DNA of 64,000 nucleotides from Lentzea pudingi (lineage in GTDB: Bacteria > Actinomycetota > Actinomycetes > Mycobacteriales > Pseudonocardiaceae). A model generated the notes under the pieces. The model had not been told where the DNA came from, searched no databases, and saw nothing but the letters and a program-made list of their open reading frames with translations. The DNA is taken from assembly GCF_014646255.1 (NCBI RefSeq), contig NZ_BMNC01000012.1:153800-217799 (forward strand), in the 5' to 3' direction. The position numbers and the translations under genes were made by a program. Shown piece after piece: positions 40,088 to 48,753 of the stretch (the stretch's first letter is position 1; each line of letters opens with the position of its first letter).

Positions 40088-43000
40088 CTAGCGGTGGATC
40101 GTGATGCCGCGGATGGTCTTGAGGTCACCGAAGAGCGACGGCGTCGTGCTGACCCGGAAGTTGTCCACCACCAGCATCTCCTTCGACTTGTCGCGCTTCT
40201 GCACCTCCAGGTGCACGGCGACCTGACCCTCGTGCGACTTGAACACGATCTTGAGCTCCTCGATCAGCTCGGGGGTCAGCGTCTTGGTCTGCAGCCCGAG
40301 GACGAGGGGCGGGTCCGCGCCGGGGTTCGCCTCCGCGTCGCTGATGTCGAGCGGGACGACTCCGTCACCGAAGATCGCCATCTTGTCCTCGCGCCAGTTC
40401 ACCCGGCCCTTCACGCACACGGCGGAGTCGAGCTCCAGGTCGTCGCGCAGCACCTCGTAGGACTTCGGGAAGAACAGGACCTCGATGGACGCGTCCAGGT
40501 CCTCGATCACCGTGATCGCCCACGGCAGGCCGTTCTTGTTCACCCGGCGCTCGATCGAGGAGATCATGCCCGAGACGATCAGCTCGCCCTCCTTGGGCGG
40601 GTCGTCGAGCACGACCGCGATCGGCCTCGGTGCGAACTTGCGCAGGATGCGCTCGGCGCCGTCGAGGGGGTGCGAGGAGACGTACAGCCCCAGCATCTCC
40701 TTCTCCAGGCTGAGCATCTGCTTGCGCGGGTACTCGTCGGTGCCGAACTTGAGGTGCGCCAACGGGGACGTGCTGTCGTCCTGGTCGTCTGCGCTGTCGC
40801 CGCCGAACAGGTCGAACTGGCCTTCGGCCTCCTTGCGCTTGATCGGGACGACGGCGTCGACCGCGTCCTCGTGCACCTGGATCAGCGACAGCCTCGGGTG
40901 CCCGAACGAGTCGAACGCGCCGGCCTTGATCAGCGACTCGATCACGCGCTTGTTGCAGGCCACGAGTTCGGACTTGTCCATGAAGTCCGTGAAGGACGTG
41001 TAGGCGCCCTTCTCCTTGCGGGACTTGATGATCGACTCGACGACGTTCGCGCCGACGTTGCGGATCGCGCCCATGCCGAAGCGGATGTCCGTGCCGACCG
41101 CACCGAAGCGCAGCGCCGACTCGTTGACGTCCGGCGGGAGGACCTTGATGCCCAGGCGGCGGCACTCCGCCAGGTAGACCGCGGACTTGTCCTTGTTGTC
41201 ACCGACCGACGTGAGCAGGGCGGCCATGTACTCGGCGCGGAAGTTCGCCTTGAGGTACGCCGTCCAGTACGAGATCAGGCCGTACGCGGCGGCGTGCGAC
41301 TTGTTGAACGCGTAGCCGGCGAACGGGAGGATCGTGTCCCACAGCGCCTTGATCGCCTCGTCGGAGAAGCCGCGCGGGTCGTTGCGCATGCCCTCCTGGA
41401 AGCCCTCGAACTCCTTGGCCAGGACCTCGGCCTTCTTCTTGCCCATGGCCTTGCGGAGCACGTCCGCGCGGCCCATCGAGTAGCCCGCGACCTCCTGGGC
41501 GATGAACATGATCTGCTCTTGGTAGACGATCAGACCGTGCGTCTCGCCGAGGATCACCTTGAGCGGTTCCTCGAGCTGCGGGTGGATCGGCTTGACTTCC
41601 TGGCGGCCGTTCTTGCGGTCCGCGTAGTCGTTGTGCGCGTTCACACCCATCGGACCGGGGCGGTACAGCGCGCCGACCGCGACGATGTCCTCGAACGTCG
41701 TCGGCTGCATGCGGCGCAGCAGGTCGCGCATCGGCCCGCCGTCCAGCTGGAACACGCCGAGCGTGTCGCCGCGGCCGAGCAGCGCGTAGGTCTCCGGGTC
41801 GTCCATCGGGAGCGTGTCGAAGTCCGGGACCGCGTCCTTGCCGCGGTTCGCCTCGATGTTCTCGATGGCGTCGCCCATGACCGTGAGGTTGCGCAGCCCG
41901 AGGAAGTCCATCTTCAGCAGGCCGATGTTCTCGCACGACGGGTAGTCCCAGCCGGTGATGAACGAGCCGTCGTCGCGGTACCAGAGCGGGATGGACTCGG
42001 TGAGCGGGTCCTTCGACATGATCACCGCGCAGGCGTGCACACCGGCGTTGCGGATCAGGCCCTCGAGGCCGAGCGCGGTGTCGAAGATCTCCTTCACCTG
42101 CGAGTCGGTCTCGAGCAGCGACCGGACCTCGGCGGCCTCGCCGTAGCGCGGGTGGCTCTTGTTGACGATGCCGTTGAGCGGGATGTCCTTCGCCATGATC
42201 GGCGGCGGCAGCGCCTTCGAGATCTTGTCGGCGATCGCGAAGCCCGGCTGACCGTGGTGGACGCGCGCCGAGTCCTTCAGCGCGGCCTTGGTTTTGATCG
42301 TGCCGAACGTGATCACCTGGGCGACCTTGTCGGCGCCGTACTTCTCGCTGGCGTAGCGGATCATCTCGCCGCGGCGGCGGTCGTCGAAGTCGATGTCGAT
42401 GTCGGGCATGGCGGTGCGCTCGGGGTTCAGGAACCGCTCGAACAGCAGGCCGTGCGGGATCGGGTCGATGTTCGTGATGCCCATCGCCCACGACACGGCG
42501 GCGCCCGCGGCCGAACCACGGCCGGGACCGACGCGGATGCCCACGCTGCGCGCGTAGTTGATCAGGTCGGCGACGATCAGGAAGTACGCCGGGAAGCCCT
42601 TGTCGATGATGACCTGGGCCTCGAAGTCGCAGCGCTTGACGTACTCCTCCGGGACCTCCTGGCCCCGGAACCGCCACTCGAGCCCGCGCCGGATCTCCTT
42701 GCGGAACCAGGACGCCTGGTCCTCGCCCTCGGGGACCTCGAAGTTCGGGATGCGGTCCTTGACGGACCAGATGTCCGCGTAGGACTCGACCATCGACGCG
42801 ACCAGCAGCGTGTTGTCGCACGCCTCCGGCAGGTCCTTCCAGATCTGCCGCATCTCCTCGGACGACTTCAGGTAGTAGCCGTCGCCGTCGAACTTGAACC
42901 GGTTCGGGTCGGTCAGCATCTTGCCGGACTGCACGCAGAGCAACGCGGAGTGCGTGTCCGCCTGGTCCTTGGTGACGTAGTGGCTGTCGTTCGTCGCGAG

Positions 43001-43645
43001 CGGCGGGATGCCGAGCTTCTTGCTGATCTCCAGCAGGCCGTCGCGGACCCGGCGCTCGATGTCGAGGCCGTGGTCCATCAGCTCCAGGAAGAAGTTCTCC
43101 TTGCCGAAGATGTCCTGGTAGTCGGCTGCGGCCTGGAGCGCCTCGGGCACCTGGCCGAGGCGCAGCCGGGTCTGCACCTCACCGGACGGGCAGCCGGTCG
43201 TCGCGATGATGCCGTCGGCGTGCTGCGAGACGAGCTCGCGGTCCATGCGGGGCTTGTAGTAGTAGCCCGTCTTGCTGGCCTCGGTGTGCAGCCGGAAGAG
43301 GTTGCGCAGCCCGTCCGCGTTGCGCGCCCACATCGTCATGTGGGTGTAGGCGCCGGCACCGGAGATGTCGTCGCTGCGCTGGCTCGGGTCGCCCCAGGCG
43401 ACCGGCTTCTTGTGCAGGCGGTTGTGCGGGGCGAGGTAGGCCTCGATGCCGATGATCGGCTTGATGCCGGTCTTCATCGCCGTTTGGTAGAACTCGTCGG
43501 ACCCGTACATGTTGCCGTGGTCGCTCATGCCGACAGCCGTCATGCCGAGCCGCTCGGCTTCCTCGAACAGCGGGGCCACCTTGGCCGCGCCGTCGAGCAT
43601 CGAGTACTCGGTGTGCACGTGCAGGTGCACAAACGAGTCCGCCAC
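40088..43645 (-). CDS. dnaE: DNA polymerase III alpha subunit
   Basis: DnaE1 is the replicative polymerase. The 1185-residue protein opens with an intact PHP domain ('VHLHVHTEYSMLDGAAK', 'VGMSDHGNMYGSDEFY', 'IIGIEAYLAP', 'LATNDSHYV'), which in actinobacteria provides proofreading. The palm carries the catalytic aspartates 'MPDIDIDFDDRRRGEMIRYA', followed by 'VGALYRPGPMGV' and 'IVYQEQIMFIAQ'. The C-terminal OB fold has 'GELIVSGMISSIERRVNKNG'. The full length and all metal ligands mark it as DnaE1, not the mutagenic DnaE2. The start is GTG. Confidence 0.98.
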   Translation of the reverse strand: MADSFVHLHVHTEYSMLDGAAKVAPLFEEAERLGMTAVGMSDHGNMYGSDEFYQTAMKTGIKPIIGIEAYLAPHNRLHKKPVAWGDPSQRSDDISGAGAYTHMTMWARNADGLRNLFRLHTEASKTGYYYKPRMDRELVSQHADGIIATTGCPSGEVQTRLRLGQVPEALQAAADYQDIFGKENFFLELMDHGLDIERRVRDGLLEISKKLGIPPLATNDSHYVTKDQADTHSALLCVQSGKMLTDPNRFKFDGDGYYLKSSEEMRQIWKDLPEACDNTLLVASMVESYADIWSVKDRIPNFEVPEGEDQASWFRKEIRRGLEWRFRGQEVPEEYVKRCDFEAQVIIDKGFPAYFLIVADLINYARSVGIRVGPGRGSAAGAAVSWAMGITNIDPIPHGLLFERFLNPERTAMPDIDIDFDDRRRGEMIRYASEKYGADKVAQVITFGTIKTKAALKDSARVHHGQPGFAIADKISKALPPPIMAKDIPLNGIVNKSHPRYGEAAEVRSLLETDSQVKEIFDTALGLEGLIRNAGVHACAVIMSKDPLTESIPLWYRDDGSFITGWDYPSCENIGLLKMDFLGLRNLTVMGDAIENIEANRGKDAVPDFDTLPMDDPETYALLGRGDTLGVFQLDGGPMRDLLRRMQPTTFEDIVAVGALYRPGPMGVNAHNDYADRKNGRQEVKPIHPQLEEPLKVILGETHGLIVYQEQIMFIAQEVAGYSMGRADVLRKAMGKKKAEVLAKEFEGFQEGMRNDPRGFSDEAIKALWDTILPFAGYAFNKSHAAAYGLISYWTAYLKANFRAEYMAALLTSVGDNKDKSAVYLAECRRLGIKVLPPDVNESALRFGAVGTDIRFGMGAIRNVGANVVESIIKSRKEKGAYTSFTDFMDKSELVACNKRVIESLIKAGAFDSFGHPRLSLIQVHEDAVDAVVPIKRKEAEGQFDLFGGDSADDQDDSTSPLAHLKFGTDEYPRKQMLSLEKEMLGLYVSSHPLDGAERILRKFAPRPIAVVLDDPPKEGELIVSGMISSIERRVNKNGLPWAITVIEDLDASIEVLFFPKSYEVLRDDLELDSAVCVKGRVNWREDKMAIFGDGVVPLDISDAEANPGADPPLVLGLQTKTLTPELIEELKIVFKSHEGQVAVHLEVQKRDKSKEMLVVDNFRVSTTPSLFGDLKTIRGITIHR

Positions 43646-43813
43646 GGTGCCTCCAGGAGATCGAACGGACGCGTGGGAAGGACGCGAATTCCGGATCCGC
43701 CAACCCTATCCCGCCTCGAAGATCACCTCACGGAGGCTCGGTGGTTTGTCGCCGTGATCTCGATCCGGTACGCGGTGACACGGTGATCACGACCGCCGGG
43801 TAGCGTTCGTTTC

Positions 43814-44647
43814 GTGGTGCCCCCCGATCCCGTAGACGCCCGCCTGCTCGCCGTCCTCGCCGAGTCGGGTCGCGCCGCCGTGCACGAGATCGCGCAACGC
43901 CTGGGCATGGATCCCCGCGAGGCCGCCATGCGCCTGATCACCCTCTCCGGCAGCGGCCTGCCGTTGCTCGTCGGGGTGGAGTGCGACCCGAACGGCCTGC
44001 GCAGGGCCCTGGCGAACGCCGCCGCCTACGGAAACTACATGGGCGGCCCGCCGTCCGGCCCGTACGCGGTGCACCAGAGCGGCCCCCACCCGGTCCAGCA
44101 GCAGTACGCGCCCCAGGCCCCGATCAGCCAGCCGTTCCCCGCCCAGCAGCCGCAGCAGACCTGGGGTCCGCCCCAGTCCGCGGGCTGGGTGCGGGCGGAC
44201 CAGCCGCAGCCCAGGGCCGTCGTCTCGCGCACCGGCAAGATCGGCACGGCCCTGGAGGCGGACAGCCTCGAGGGTGCGCGCCTCACGATCCAGCTCGTCG
44301 AGGTCGTCGACCCGGCGGACTTCCTGTTCACCGCGGCCGGCTACAAGCTCGCCGAGGGCGAACGGGCCGTGGTCGTGCACACCGAGGTGACGAACGCCTC
44401 GCAGGTGCCGTACACCTCGCTGCCGGACATGTACCTGGTTCTGGTGACGAAGACCGGCGAGACCGTGACGAAGGCGCCCGTGTCGCTGTCCTCGCGGCCC
44501 GCGCACAAGCTCGGCGTGCAGCCGGGCGAGACGGCGGGCGGGCACAGCGTGTTCGTGCTGCCGGAGGAGACCCAGGTCATCCAGGTCCGCTGGAGCGTGC
44601 GTCCCGAGGTCGACCAGAACACCCTGGTCTGGACCGTCGAGGACTAG
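43814..44647 (+). CDS. AsnC-type HTH fused to a secreted-type beta-sandwich domain
   Basis: The 277-residue protein has three parts. Residues 1-55 form an Lrp/AsnC-like HTH ('VDARLLAVLAESGRAAVHEI', 'AQRLGMDPREAAMRLITL'). Residues 60-140 form a Pro/Gln/Gly-rich linker. The C-terminal 135 residues look like a DUF4352-type Ig fold ('ALEADSLEGARLTIQLVEVV', 'AEGERAVVVHTEVTNASQVP', 'VFVLPEETQVIQVRW'). There is no signal peptide or membrane helix, so it is cytosolic as read. This pairing is unusual, because DUF4352 domains are normally extracellular. The function is unknown. It converges on the IMPase-like gene with a 4-bp overlap. Confidence 0.7.
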   Translation: MVPPDPVDARLLAVLAESGRAAVHEIAQRLGMDPREAAMRLITLSGSGLPLLVGVECDPNGLRRALANAAAYGNYMGGPPSGPYAVHQSGPHPVQQQYAPQAPISQPFPAQQPQQTWGPPQSAGWVRADQPQPRAVVSRTGKIGTALEADSLEGARLTIQLVEVVDPADFLFTAAGYKLAEGERAVVVHTEVTNASQVPYTSLPDMYLVLVTKTGETVTKAPVSLSSRPAHKLGVQPGETAGGHSVFVLPEETQVIQVRWSVRPEVDQNTLVWTVED

Positions 44648-45405
44648 AGCACCGCCAGCGCCGCCGCGTGCACTCCGGGCGCCGCCGCCAGGTACTCACG
44701 GCTCGTCAGCTCCCACGGCTTGCCGTCGAGATCGGTGACGACACCTCCTGCCTCCTGCACGAGCAACACACCTGACGCGTGCGCGCGCACGTTGTCGTGC
44801 TGCCAGTGCACGTCCATCCGTCCGGCCGCGACCTGGGCGAGCTGGTGCGTGACCGGCACGGAGATCCGCACGTAGAGGGCGTGCTTCGCCATCGCGCTGT
44901 AGGAGGCGCCGACCCGGTCGGCCATCTCCGGTCCCTGGCCCGGCTGGGCCTGGCCCGTGCCGGCCAGCGCGCCGTCGAGCGAGGTCTTGTCCGACACCCT
45001 CAACCGCACGCCGTTGAGGAACGCGCCCTCGCCCTCGACCGCGGTGAACATCTCGTCGAACAGCGGGAAGTACACGACCGCGAGCACCGGGCGGCCGTCG
45101 CGGACGAGGCTCACGCCGATGTTCCAGTCGGTCATGCCCTGGACCGCGTTCATGTTGCCGCCGACCGGGTCGACGAGCCACCACTCGCCGGAGTCGAGCG
45201 GACCGGAGCCGTGTTCGTCGTCGAGCCACCGCGCCTCCGGGCGGATCGCCTCCAGCTCGGGCCTGAGCAGGTCGGCCACGGCGGCGTCGTTGGCCTGGAT
45301 GGCCGCGACGAGTCCGGCTAGGTCAGAGGTGCGGGACTCCGTCGAGAAGCGCTTCAGCAGGCGGGCTCCGGCGCGGCGGACGGCGGCGGTGGTGGGGGCG
45401 AGCAC
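44644..45405 (-). CDS. Inositol monophosphatase-like protein with altered metal site
   Basis: The 253-residue IMPase-fold protein has 'WWLVDPVGGNMNAVQGMTDW', 'VVYFPLFDEMFTAVEGEGAF', 'NGVRLRVSD' and 'GVLLVQEAGGVVTDLDGKPW'. The usual metal motif DPIDGTxNF is changed to DPVGGNMNA, losing the second Asp. The upstream GEE is 'DDEHG', and the WDxAAG motif reads 'QHDNVRAHASG'. Catalysis may therefore be altered or lost. The GTG at 45405, with GGAGG 5 nt upstream, is preferred over a TTG at 45417. It is divergent from LysR across 23 bp. Confidence 0.8.
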   Translation of the reverse strand: MLAPTTAAVRRAGARLLKRFSTESRTSDLAGLVAAIQANDAAVADLLRPELEAIRPEARWLDDEHGSGPLDSGEWWLVDPVGGNMNAVQGMTDWNIGVSLVRDGRPVLAVVYFPLFDEMFTAVEGEGAFLNGVRLRVSDKTSLDGALAGTGQAQPGQGPEMADRVGASYSAMAKHALYVRISVPVTHQLAQVAAGRMDVHWQHDNVRAHASGVLLVQEAGGVVTDLDGKPWELTSREYLAAAPGVHAAALAVL

Positions 45406-45428
45406 GGCTTCCTCCAAGATTGACTGTC

Positions 45429-46325
45429 ATGCAAGCGGATCTGAACCTGTTGACCGTGCTGGACGCCCTCCTCGAGGAGGGCAGCGTGATGGGGGCCGCG
45501 GAACGGCTGCACCTGTCGTCGCCCGCGGTCAGCCGGACGCTCGGGCGCATCAGGAAGGTGACCGGCGACGACATCCTCGTGCGGACCGGCCACACGATGA
45601 CGCCCACGCCGTACGCGCTCGGGATCGCCGAGGAGGTGCACCGGCTGGTGCGCCAGGCGAACGCCGTGCTGGCGCCGAGCCGTGAGCTGGACCTGGCCGA
45701 GCTGGACCGCACGTTCACGGTCCAGTGCCACGACGCCCTGGCCTCGTCGGTGGTGCCGGCGTTGATCGGACGGATCGCGGAGCAGGCTCCCGGGGTGCGC
45801 CTGCGGGTGCTCGCCGAGCACTCCGCCGACACCGACGACCTGCGGCACGGACGGGTCGACCTGGAACTCGGCGGCGGCACGCCCGAACTGCCCGAGTTCC
45901 GTTCGGAGACTCTCGGCACCGACCCGCTGGCCGTGGTCATGCGGTCCGGCCACCCGTGCACCGAACTCGACCTGCGGGCCTATGCGACCTATCCGCACGT
46001 GCTGGTCTCACGGCGCGGGCGGTTGAGTGCCCCGATCGACGAGCTCCTGGCCGCGGAAGGCTTGCGGCGCAGGGTGATCGCGACCGTGGCGACCGTGCAC
46101 TCGGCGGTGCAGATCGCGGCCGCGAGCGACGCCCTGGTCACCACCACGACGGTGCTGTGCCGGCCGTTGATCGAGGCGTTCGGGCTGGTCACCCTGCCGT
46201 TGCCGGCCGAGTCGCCGGAGGCGCCGATCAACTGCAACTGGCACCAGCGCTACGACTCCGACCTCGCCCACGCCTGGCTGCGCGACCAGGTGCGGACGAC
46301 CGTGCGGCAAGTCCTAGGCGGCTAG
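45429..46325 (+). CDS. LysR family transcriptional regulator
   Basis: The 298-residue LysR protein has the N-terminal HTH 'LNLLTVLDALLEEGSVMGAA' followed by 'ERLHLSSPAVSRTLGRIRKV', and an effector domain with 'FTVQCHDALASSVVPALIGR' and 'VMRSGHPC'. Its close divergence from the IMPase-like gene (23 bp) suggests it controls that gene, as LysR proteins often do. The effector is unknown. The 3' end overlaps the NAD(P)-binding protein gene by 12 bp. Confidence 0.9.
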   Translation: MQADLNLLTVLDALLEEGSVMGAAERLHLSSPAVSRTLGRIRKVTGDDILVRTGHTMTPTPYALGIAEEVHRLVRQANAVLAPSRELDLAELDRTFTVQCHDALASSVVPALIGRIAEQAPGVRLRVLAEHSADTDDLRHGRVDLELGGGTPELPEFRSETLGTDPLAVVMRSGHPCTELDLRAYATYPHVLVSRRGRLSAPIDELLAAEGLRRRVIATVATVHSAVQIAAASDALVTTTTVLCRPLIEAFGLVTLPLPAESPEAPINCNWHQRYDSDLAHAWLRDQVRTTVRQVLGG

Positions 46326-46904
46326 CGGCAACGCGACGGCACCGGGGAAGCGGGGGTTCTCGGCCTCGTCGAGCATCGCGGCGGCCACGGTCTCGCGGCT
46401 CACCTTCGCCCCGAGGTCGAACGGCGGCGCGGCGTCCAGGCCGACCGTGCGACCGGGCTCGAACGGCTCGTCGGTGAGCACCCCGGCGTGGAAGACCGTG
46501 CCCCCGGCGGCGAGGACGGCGTCGTCGGCCGCGACCTTGTCCGGGATCCGGTCGCCGAAGAACTTCCAGAGCACCTGAGCGCCCTCCCCCGCCGCCTCGG
46601 CCGACGCGCCCGTCCCGTACGCGCCGAGCCAGATGATCCGGCGCGGTCCGGCGGCGACGACGGCCTGGGCGCCGTCGAGCAGCACGCCCGGACGGTCGGT
46701 GCCGAGACCGGACAGGACGACCGAGTCGGCGTCGATCTCCAACGGACCGCTCACGTCGCCCGCGACCTTGCTCAGCAGCGGGTGTTCCAGCGCGATCCGC
46801 CGGGGGTCGCGGGCGATCGCGGTGACGGTGTGGCCGCGCTCCAACGCCTGGCGGGTGAGGGCGAGACCGGTGCGACCCGAGGCCGCGAGAATGGTGAGGT
46901 GCAT
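46314..46904 (-). CDS. NAD(P)H-binding (NmrA-like) atypical SDR protein
   Basis: The 196-residue Rossmann protein starts at 'MHLTILAASGRTGLALTRQA', with the glycine-rich AASGRTG variant of NAD(P)_bd_10 proteins, followed by 'VTAIARDPRRI' and 'VVAAGPRRIIWLGAYGTG'. Such small proteins act as NADPH sensors or reductases; the substrate is unknown. The ATG at 46904 is chosen over the 14-residue-longer form because the Rossmann strand begins there. Confidence 0.82.
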   Translation of the reverse strand: MHLTILAASGRTGLALTRQALERGHTVTAIARDPRRIALEHPLLSKVAGDVSGPLEIDADSVVLSGLGTDRPGVLLDGAQAVVAAGPRRIIWLGAYGTGASAEAAGEGAQVLWKFFGDRIPDKVAADDAVLAAGGTVFHAGVLTDEPFEPGRTVGLDAAPPFDLGAKVSRETVAAAMLDEAENPRFPGAVALPLAA

Positions 46905-46925
46905 GCCGAGAACGCTATTGAGCAC

Positions 46926-46960
46926 GCCGGTTAACATCAAGTGCAACCTGGCTAACCGGC
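46926..46960. promoter_or_regulatory. Inverted repeat between rluD and the NmrA-like gene
   Basis: GCCGGTTA (46926-46933) and TAACCGGC (46953-46960) are perfect 8-bp arms 19 bp apart. They begin 22 bp upstream of the NmrA-like ATG and lie 18 bp past the rluD stop. They could be an operator at the promoter of the former or a terminator of the latter; the long spacer and AT-containing arms favour an operator. Confidence 0.4.
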
Positions 46961-46977
46961 GATTTACCCGAACGCAA

Positions 46978-47907
46978 TCAGCCTTCTTCGCGCAGCTTCT
47001 CCAGCGAAGCGGCCAGGTCAGCCGGGTACTCCGAGGTGTAGGACACCCACTGGCCGTCCGCCGGGTGGTGGAAACCGAGCTGACGCGCGTGCAGCCACTG
47101 CCGCGTGACGCCGAGCCGCTTGGCCAGCGTCGGGTCGGCGCCGTACGTCAGGTCGCCCACGCACGGGTGGTGCAGCGCCGAGAAGTGCACACGGATCTGG
47201 TGCGTGCGCCCGGTCTCCAGGTGCACCTCGACGAAGGACGCCGCGCGGAACGCCTCGATGACCTCGTAGTGCGTGATGGACGGCTTGCCGTCCTGCATCA
47301 CGGCGAACTTGTAGTCGTGCTTGGGGTGGCGGTCGATCGGGGCGTCGATGGTGCCCTTGATCGGGTCCGGGTGGCCCTGCACGATCGAGTGGTAGACCTT
47401 GTCGACGGTCCGCTCTTTGAAGGCGTGCTTCAAAGCGGAGTACGCGGACTCGGACTTCGCGACCACCATCACGCCGGTCGTGCCGACGTCGAGCCGGTGC
47501 ACGACGCCCTGGCGCTCGGCGGCCCCGGACGTGGCGACGCGGTGGCCGGCGGCGGCGAGGCCACCGACGACGGTCGGCCCGGTCCAGCCCGGTGACGGGT
47601 GCACGGCGACACCGACGGGCTTGTCGACGACGATGATGTCGTCGTCCTCGTGGATGATGACCAGGCCCTCGACGGGGATCGCCTGGACGGTGATCGGCTG
47701 CGGCGGCGCCGGCAGCGTGATCTCGAGCATCGACCCGGCGGTGAGCCGGTCGGACTTGCCGACGACCCGGCCGTTCACCAGCACCTCGTCGGCGTCGGCG
47801 ATGGACGCGACGACGGTGCGGGACAAGCCGAGCAGCTTCGCGAGGCCGGCGTCGACGCGCATGCCGTCCAGACCGTCGGGAATCGGCAGCGTTCGGTAAC
47901 CGCTCAC
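46978..47907 (-). CDS. rluD: RluA/RluD-family pseudouridine synthase
   Basis: The 309-residue protein has an N-terminal S4 RNA-binding domain ('MRVDAGLAKLLGLSRTVVAS', 'DEVLVNGRVVGKSDRLTAG') and an RluA catalytic domain with the nucleophilic Asp in 'VVHRLDVGTTGVMVVAKS'. 'VVDKPVGVAVHPSPG' and 'ETGRTHQIRVHFSALHHPCV' are also present. It isomerises uridines in 23S rRNA (RluD-like positions by family). It lies just downstream of lspA, as in other actinomycetes. Confidence 0.95.
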   Translation of the reverse strand: MSGYRTLPIPDGLDGMRVDAGLAKLLGLSRTVVASIADADEVLVNGRVVGKSDRLTAGSMLEITLPAPPQPITVQAIPVEGLVIIHEDDDIIVVDKPVGVAVHPSPGWTGPTVVGGLAAAGHRVATSGAAERQGVVHRLDVGTTGVMVVAKSESAYSALKHAFKERTVDKVYHSIVQGHPDPIKGTIDAPIDRHPKHDYKFAVMQDGKPSITHYEVIEAFRAASFVEVHLETGRTHQIRVHFSALHHPCVGDLTYGADPTLAKRLGVTRQWLHARQLGFHHPADGQWVSYTSEYPADLAASLEKLREEG

Positions 47908-47962
47908 GCGGGGGCCTCGACCTTCTTCTTCTTGCAGAACCTGCTGAAACTACCAGGAGCAG

Positions 47963-48730
47963 CTACTTCGACTCCTGCAGACCGCCGGACTCCACGACGG
48001 GCTCGGCCTTCTTCACGACGGTCCCGTCGTAGTCGTGCTGCAGGAGCGCCAGGACGATGATCGTCACGCCCCCGCCGACGATCGCCATGTCCGCCACGTT
48101 GAACACCGGCCACACCTGGCCGTACGGGTCGAACAGCGACAGGAAGTCGACCACGTGGCCGCGCATCGGGCCCGGCTCGCGGAACAGCCGGTCGGCCAGG
48201 TTGCCGACGGCACCGCCCAGCACCAGGCCGAGGCCGACGGCCCAGCCCTGCGAGCGGAGGTTGCGCGAGATCCAGAGGATGAACCCGGCGACGCCGAACG
48301 CGATCAGCGCGAGGATCCACGTCATGCTCTCGGCCAGGCCGAACGCGGCGCCGGGGTTGCGGACGAACGTCAGGTAGAGCACGCCACCGAATAGCTTGAC
48401 CGGGTCGGCGCCCTCCAGGAACGCCACGGACACGACCTTGGTGAGCACGTCGAGGACCAGCACGCCGGCGGCCAGCACCGCGAGGATCGTCGTCTTCGGC
48501 TCCGGCAGCGAGCCGGTGATCGAGAACTCCTCCTCGGCGTCCCCGGCCTCGACCGGCGCGTCGGCGGACTTCTCCTCCGGCGTCGCCATCTCCGGCTCGG
48601 GAACCTCACCCGACAGCACCGGGGTCGCGACCGTCTCAGGCTCGCTGACCTGCGTTTCCGCAGGTTTGTCAGCGACCTCCCTCGAGGTCTTCGCAGCGGC
48701 CTTCTCCGGGGCCTCGGCCTCGTCGCTCAC
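47963..48730 (-). CDS. lspA: Lipoprotein signal peptidase II with acidic N-terminal extension
   Basis: LspA cleaves lipoprotein signal peptides in the membrane. The core of about 165 residues has four helices and both catalytic Asp motifs, 'GGAVGNLADRLFREPGPMRG' and 'VWPVFNVADMAIVGGGV', and 'YLTFVRNPGAAFG'. An 80-residue cytosolic extension rich in Glu, Pro, Ala and Thr precedes TM1 and is not part of the family fold. The GTG at 48730 follows GGAG with normal spacing; GTG at 48745 is the alternative. It lies between the class V aminotransferase gene and rluD. Confidence 0.93.
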   Translation of the reverse strand: MSDEAEAPEKAAAKTSREVADKPAETQVSEPETVATPVLSGEVPEPEMATPEEKSADAPVEAGDAEEEFSITGSLPEPKTTILAVLAAGVLVLDVLTKVVSVAFLEGADPVKLFGGVLYLTFVRNPGAAFGLAESMTWILALIAFGVAGFILWISRNLRSQGWAVGLGLVLGGAVGNLADRLFREPGPMRGHVVDFLSLFDPYGQVWPVFNVADMAIVGGGVTIIVLALLQHDYDGTVVKKAEPVVESGGLQESK

Positions 48731-48753
48731 CAGGTCAGTCTCCACTACAGGGA

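Noticed and set aside
40040..43786. A 1248-codon plus-strand ORF opposite dnaE
   Set aside because: It is the mirror frame of dnaE, rich in Arg, Val and Leu as expected for GC-rich shadows; dnaE has full family motifs.
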